A program made the position numbers and the translations under genes. This document shows positions 5,871 to 8,299 of a stretch of 8,299 bases of DNA, one piece after another. The notes beneath the pieces are model-generated. The model was not told where the DNA came from and did no database searches. It saw only the letters and a list, made by a program, of their open reading frames with translations. The first letter of the stretch is position 1. The number at the start of each line of letters is the position of its first letter. Source of the DNA: Armatimonadota bacterium (GTDB lineage: Bacteria; Armatimonadota; SYMT01); the NCBI GenBank assembly GCA_020696885.1, contig JAJFMS010000095.1:1-8299 (forward strand). The letters are read 5' to 3'.

Positions 5871-6797
5871 TCAGACCTTCTCCACCACGGCACGGCCCAT
5901 GATCCCCGCCGGGCGGAAGATCAGGATCAAAATCAAGAGGATGAACGCGATCGCGTCGCGCCAGGTGGTGATCTTCGGATTTGCCGCCACGAACGTCTCC
6001 GCGATGCCCATCACGAGCCCGCCGACCATCGCGCCCGGGATGCTGCCGATACCGCCCAGAACGGCGGCTACGAACGCCTTGAGCCCGGGGAGCACCCCGA
6101 CCAGCGGCGCGATCCGCACATTGGTGAGCGCGGAAACGATGAACCCGGCCGCGCCGGCCAGCGCGGACCCCAACGCGAAGGTGAAGGCGATCACCATGTT
6201 CGGGTTCACGCCCATCAGCGCCGCGGCCTCGCGGTCCCACGCCACGGCGCGCATCGCCTTGCCGATCCGCGTGCCCACCACCACGTACCAGAGCACCGAC
6301 ATCAGGATGACGGAGGCCAGCAGGATCCAGAGGTAGCTCGCACTGATCGTCACCCCGGCGAGCTGAATCACCTGGCTGTTCTGCTCGCCCGCGGGCGGAG
6401 CCCAGAGCCGGGGGAAGAACTGCGGGTTGGCGCCCCAGATCATCTGTGCGCCGGCTTCGATGAACAGGGAGATGCCGATAGCGGTGATGAGCGCGGTGAT
6501 CCGCGGGGCCGACCGGAGGGGGCGATAGGCCAGGCGTTCTATGAGCACCCCGATTAGCGCGCAGATCGCCGTGGTCAGGAAGAACACCACCGCAAACCCG
6601 AACGGAGTGGAGGTGAACTCGAATCCGAATTGCCGGGCCAGGGTGAGCCCCACGTAGGCGCCCACCATGTAGACGTCGCCGTGGGCGAAATTGATCAGGC
6701 GGAGCACGCCGTAGACCATCGTATAGCCCACCGCGATGAGCGCGTAAACCGCGCCCACCTGGAGGCCGATGATCAGGTTCTGAAGGATCGATTGCAT
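5871..6797 (-). CDS. livH: Branched-chain amino acid ABC transporter permease LivH
   Basis: A 308-residue polytopic inner-membrane protein, the usual LivH length. The N-terminus carries the LivH signature: GLQVGAVYALIAVGYTMVYG at about 11-30, then LRLINFAHGDVYMVGAY. Further on are a coupling-loop region (WDREAAALMGVNPN), a glycine-rich ALAGAAGFIV segment, VLGGIGSIPGAMVGGLVMG, and the LILIFRPAGIMG end typical of the family. It works with LivM as the transmembrane heterodimer. The ATG at 6797 follows a roughly 160-base leader downstream of an intrinsic terminator, so expression depends on read-through or a promoter in that leader. The Shine-Dalgarno is weak. It is one base from livM, giving tight coupling. 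Substrate identity cannot be read; branched-chain amino acids are the default for the family. Confidence 0.95.
   Translation of the reverse strand: MQSILQNLIIGLQVGAVYALIAVGYTMVYGVLRLINFAHGDVYMVGAYVGLTLARQFGFEFTSTPFGFAVVFFLTTAICALIGVLIERLAYRPLRSAPRITALITAIGISLFIEAGAQMIWGANPQFFPRLWAPPAGEQNSQVIQLAGVTISASYLWILLASVILMSVLWYVVVGTRIGKAMRAVAWDREAAALMGVNPNMVIAFTFALGSALAGAAGFIVSALTNVRIAPLVGVLPGLKAFVAAVLGGIGSIPGAMVGGLVMGIAETFVAANPKITTWRDAIAFILLILILIFRPAGIMGRAVVEKV
5876..5881 (-). promoter_or_regulatory. Ribosome-binding site of livM
   Basis: AGAAGG on the minus strand, six bases before the ATG at 5869 and inside the last codons of livH. It decides the livM start in favour of this ATG over the upstream GTG at 5893. 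Confidence 0.6.
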
Positions 6798-6954
6798 CAG
6801 GTCGGTGGCCCTGGGGCCGCTGCGGTCCAGCGGATACGAAGGCTGAACGTCAAGCGGCAGGCTCGGATCTGGCGACGGTGGCTCGTGCCTACCCCGTCAC
6901 GTGCCGCCGTTCGAGCCGCGGGTCACGAAACCCTATCGGTCCAGGACGGTTCAA
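6798..6954 (-). other. Leader between the terminator and livH; no gene
   Basis: I find no credible ORF in this stretch. A 6-bp GC hairpin (CCGCTG and CAGCGG, 5-base loop, 6817-6833) sits about 20 bases before the livH ATG and could affect its translation. The best sigma70-like pair is TTGTCG (6960-6955) and GATAGG (6937-6932) with 17 bases between. It is weak (4 of 6 and 3 of 6 matches) and overlaps the terminator tail, so I do not call it a promoter with confidence. Confidence 0.4.
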
Positions 6955-6992
6955 CGACAAAACGGGGCGGGACCGCCGTGCGATCCCGCCCC
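6955..6992 (-). terminator. Intrinsic terminator after the binding-protein gene
   Basis: A perfect 9-bp GC-rich stem (GGGGCGGGA at 6964-6972 pairs with TCCCGCCCC at 6984-6992; 11-base loop). On the minus strand it is followed by GTTTTGTCGTT, an acceptable but interrupted T-tract. It lies eight bases after the binding-protein stop codon and before livH. On the plus strand no T-run follows, so it acts for minus-strand transcripts. The moderate T-tract suggests partial termination, favouring high binding-protein and lower permease expression. Confidence 0.75.
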
Positions 6993-6999
6993 GGAAGTC

Positions 7000-8178
7000 C
7001 TACGGTTGCACCGTTTCGACGTACTTGTAGCCCTTCCCTTTGATCGTTAGGACTACTGCGGGCTTTTTCGCATCCCGGTTTGCATCCAGGGTGATCATTC
7101 CGGTAACGCCGGGATGGTCCTTGGTCTGCGCGATCGCCTGCGCCAGGGCGGGGCCGTCGGTGGTGCCGGCCTTGGTGATGGCGGCGGCCAGGATCTTGGC
7201 GGTGTCGTAGCCGAGAGCGGCCATCGCGTCCGGGGTCTTGCCGCCGTACTTGGCCTGGAACTTCTTGATGAACTCCGTAACCGCCGGCTCCTTGCTCTCG
7301 GAGGAGTAGTGGTTGCTGAAGTAGGAGCCTTCCAGCGCATCGCCGGCGGCCTCGAACAGCTTCGGGGAATCCCAGCCGTCGCCGCCGAGGAACGGCACCT
7401 TGATGCCCATGTCGCGGGCCTGGCCGGCGATGGTCCCGACTTCGTTGTAGTAGCCCGGCACGAAGATCACGTCCGGCTTGGCGGCCTTGATGGTGCCGAG
7501 CTGGGCATTGAAGTTGATGTCGCCGCCCGAGTAGGAGGCCTCGGCCACGATCCGGCCGCCGTCGGTGGTGAAGGTGGACTTGAACGACTTCGCGAGGCCG
7601 GTGCTGTAGTCGGACTTCACGTCGGTGAGGATCGCCGCGGTCTTCGCCTTCAGGGTGGTGGCGGCGAACTTGGCCATCACGCTGCCCTGGAACGGGTCGA
7701 TAAAGCAGATCCGCGAGATGTAGTCGCCGACCTGCGTCACCTGCTCGTTGGTGGAGGAAGGAGAGATCATCGGGATCTTCTCCTTGTCGCAGATCGGGGC
7801 CGCGGCCAGGCTGTTGGAGCTGGCGACCTCGCCGAGCACCGCCACCACCTGGTCCTGCGTCACCAGCTTGGTCACTACCGAGGCTGCCTGGTCCGGCTTG
7901 CCCTGGTCGTCCTCGGTATGAATCTCAAACGGCTTGCCGAGAGGCGGCGACTGGTTGATCTCGTCGACGGCCAGGTCGATCCCTTCCTTGGTGGAGGTCC
8001 CGAACGTCGCGGTGTTCCCGGTGAGGTCGCCGTAGTAACCGACCGGGATGGCGCCGGCGGACGAGCCGCCGCCACCGCCGCTGGTGCTGCCAGCGCCGCC
8101 GCTGCCTCCGCTACCCGGACATCCGGCCAGCGCGAAGACGGTCGCGGCGATACCCAGGGGGAGCAAAAGCTTACGCAT
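7000..8178 (-). CDS. Branched-chain amino acid ABC transporter substrate-binding lipoprotein (LivJ/LivK-like)
   Basis: A 392-residue periplasmic-binding-fold protein (Peripla_BP_6 type) that captures the amino acid outside the membrane and delivers it to LivH/LivM. The lipoprotein signal has KLLLPLGIAATVFALAGC with lipobox LAGC; Cys20 is the lipid-anchored residue. A Gly/Ser-rich linker covers about 21-42. The mature domain starts at IPVGYYGDLTG, with family blocks GIDLAVDEIN at 66-75, DDQGKPDQAASVVTKL at 90-105, VVAVLGEVASSNSLAAAPI at 111-129, and SPSSTNEQVTQ at 139-149. Further on are YSTGLAKSF, DVIFVPGYYNE and TPDAMAALGYDTAKIL. A good ribosome site (GGAGAAAGA) precedes the ATG, inside the end of the upstream gene. 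The lipid anchor, rather than free periplasmic LivJ as in E. coli, fits many high-GC bacteria. Ligand specificity is not determined; other amino acids or small amides are possible. Confidence 0.94.
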   Translation of the reverse strand: MRKLLLPLGIAATVFALAGCPGSGGSGGAGSTSGGGGGSSAGAIPVGYYGDLTGNTATFGTSTKEGIDLAVDEINQSPPLGKPFEIHTEDDQGKPDQAASVVTKLVTQDQVVAVLGEVASSNSLAAAPICDKEKIPMISPSSTNEQVTQVGDYISRICFIDPFQGSVMAKFAATTLKAKTAAILTDVKSDYSTGLAKSFKSTFTTDGGRIVAEASYSGGDINFNAQLGTIKAAKPDVIFVPGYYNEVGTIAGQARDMGIKVPFLGGDGWDSPKLFEAAGDALEGSYFSNHYSSESKEPAVTEFIKKFQAKYGGKTPDAMAALGYDTAKILAAAITKAGTTDGPALAQAIAQTKDHPGVTGMITLDANRDAKKPAVVLTIKGKGYKYVETVQP

Positions 8179-8181
8179 TGG

Positions 8182-8299
8182 CTATCTTTCTCCGGAAACG
8201 GGAAGGTCGAGGATTGCGGCTGCCGCGCGAATGTGAGCGGGAGTGGTCCCGCAGCAGCCGGCTACTAGGCGGACACCTACGTCCAGGAACTGTATCGCG
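8182..8299 (-). CDS. Homocysteine S-methyltransferase family protein, C-terminal end only
   Basis: Only the last 38 codons and the TAG stop are in the window; the rest lies beyond the right edge. The translated tail contains GVRLVAGCCGTTPAHIRA, the C-terminal zinc-site motif of homocysteine S-methyltransferases (Pfam S-methyl_trans): the paired Cys (residues 15-16 of the fragment) are the expected zinc ligands that activate the homocysteine thiol. The protein stops about 22 residues after the motif. It is therefore a stand-alone methyltransferase domain or the C-terminal part, not the fused type in which a methylenetetrahydrofolate reductase domain follows. The methyl donor (S-methylmethionine, S-adenosylmethionine, betaine or folate) cannot be judged from the tail. 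The stop is three bases before the binding-protein start, suggesting co-transcription. Confidence 0.82.
   Translation of the reverse strand, partial: AIQFLDVGVRLVAGCCGTTPAHIRAAAAILDLPVSGER
8185..8193 (-). promoter_or_regulatory. Ribosome-binding site of the binding-protein gene
   Basis: GGAGAAAGA on the minus strand, overlapping the last codons of the upstream methyltransferase and six bases before the binding-protein ATG. It supports that start and suggests coupled translation of the two genes. Confidence 0.65.

Noticed and set aside
4769..5893. LivM start at GTG 5893.
   Set aside because: It overlaps livH and lacks a better ribosome site; the ATG at 5869 has AGAAGG six bases upstream.
6932..6960. 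Sigma70-type promoter for livH (TTGTCG, 17 bases, GATAGG).
   Set aside because: Only 4 of 6 and 3 of 6 matches, and it overlaps the terminator tail; not distinguishable from chance in this sequence.
1732..8178. Urea (Urt) rather than amino-acid transporter.
   Set aside because: Subunit lengths and signatures fit Liv; UrtB usually has a long N-terminal extension not seen in the LivH-like permease, and no urease genes are nearby.
7114..8268. Long plus-strand open frame (384 codons) opposite the binding-protein gene.
   Set aside because: Low-complexity Gly/Ala/Val/Arg/His-rich product lying antisense to a clear lipoprotein gene; no recognisable fold or ribosome site.

Overview
All genes found in this 8.3-kb window lie on the minus strand, so transcription runs from high to low coordinates. 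The DNA is GC-rich (roughly mid-60s % by eye). A lipoprotein signal sequence, a secreted phosphodiesterase and a solute-binding protein with a Ser/Gly linker suggest a high-GC, free-living bacterium, probably with a diderm envelope. The octanoyltransferase is of the LipM type rather than the E. coli LipB type. I cannot fix the phylum; Gemmatimonadota or another high-GC soil lineage is only a guess.

In transcript order: (1) the last 38 codons of a homocysteine S-methyltransferase (8299-8182); (2) three bases later, a branched-chain-amino-acid-type ABC binding lipoprotein (livJ/K-like, 8178-7000); (3) a good intrinsic terminator just after it (about 6992-6955) and a roughly 160-base leader; (4) the permeases livH (6797-5871) and livM (5869-4769), one base apart; (5) a secreted type I phosphodiesterase / alkaline phosphatase-family enzyme (4763-3372) inserted among the transporter genes; (6) the ATPases livG (3375-2566) and livF (2442-1732), separated by an inverted-repeat element built of 7-base units that fills the whole gap; (7) gcvH (1723-1340) and a LipM-type octanoyltransferase (1365-538), which overlap; (8) uridine kinase udk (538 to the window edge, C-terminus missing). 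The methyltransferase and udk fragments at the two edges were recognised by translating the minus strand by hand.

The transporter set is complete: one binding protein, two permeases and two ATPases for HAAT-family uptake of branched-chain or other hydrophobic amino acids. The terminator after the binding-protein gene would let it be made in excess over the membrane parts. gcvH and lipM form a functional pair, because LipM enzymes place the octanoyl group (lipoate precursor) on GcvH. The tight spacing from livH to udk, with gaps of 8 bases or less or overlaps everywhere except at the repeat element, suggests one long transcript joining amino-acid uptake, glycine cleavage/lipoylation and pyrimidine salvage. 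Most of the window is conventional. The points worth a second look are the heptamer inverted repeat at livG/livF, the apparent lack of a ribosome-binding site for livF, and the phosphodiesterase inside the transporter operon. I saw no mobile-element gene, CRISPR array, tRNA or rRNA, and no clearly novel system.
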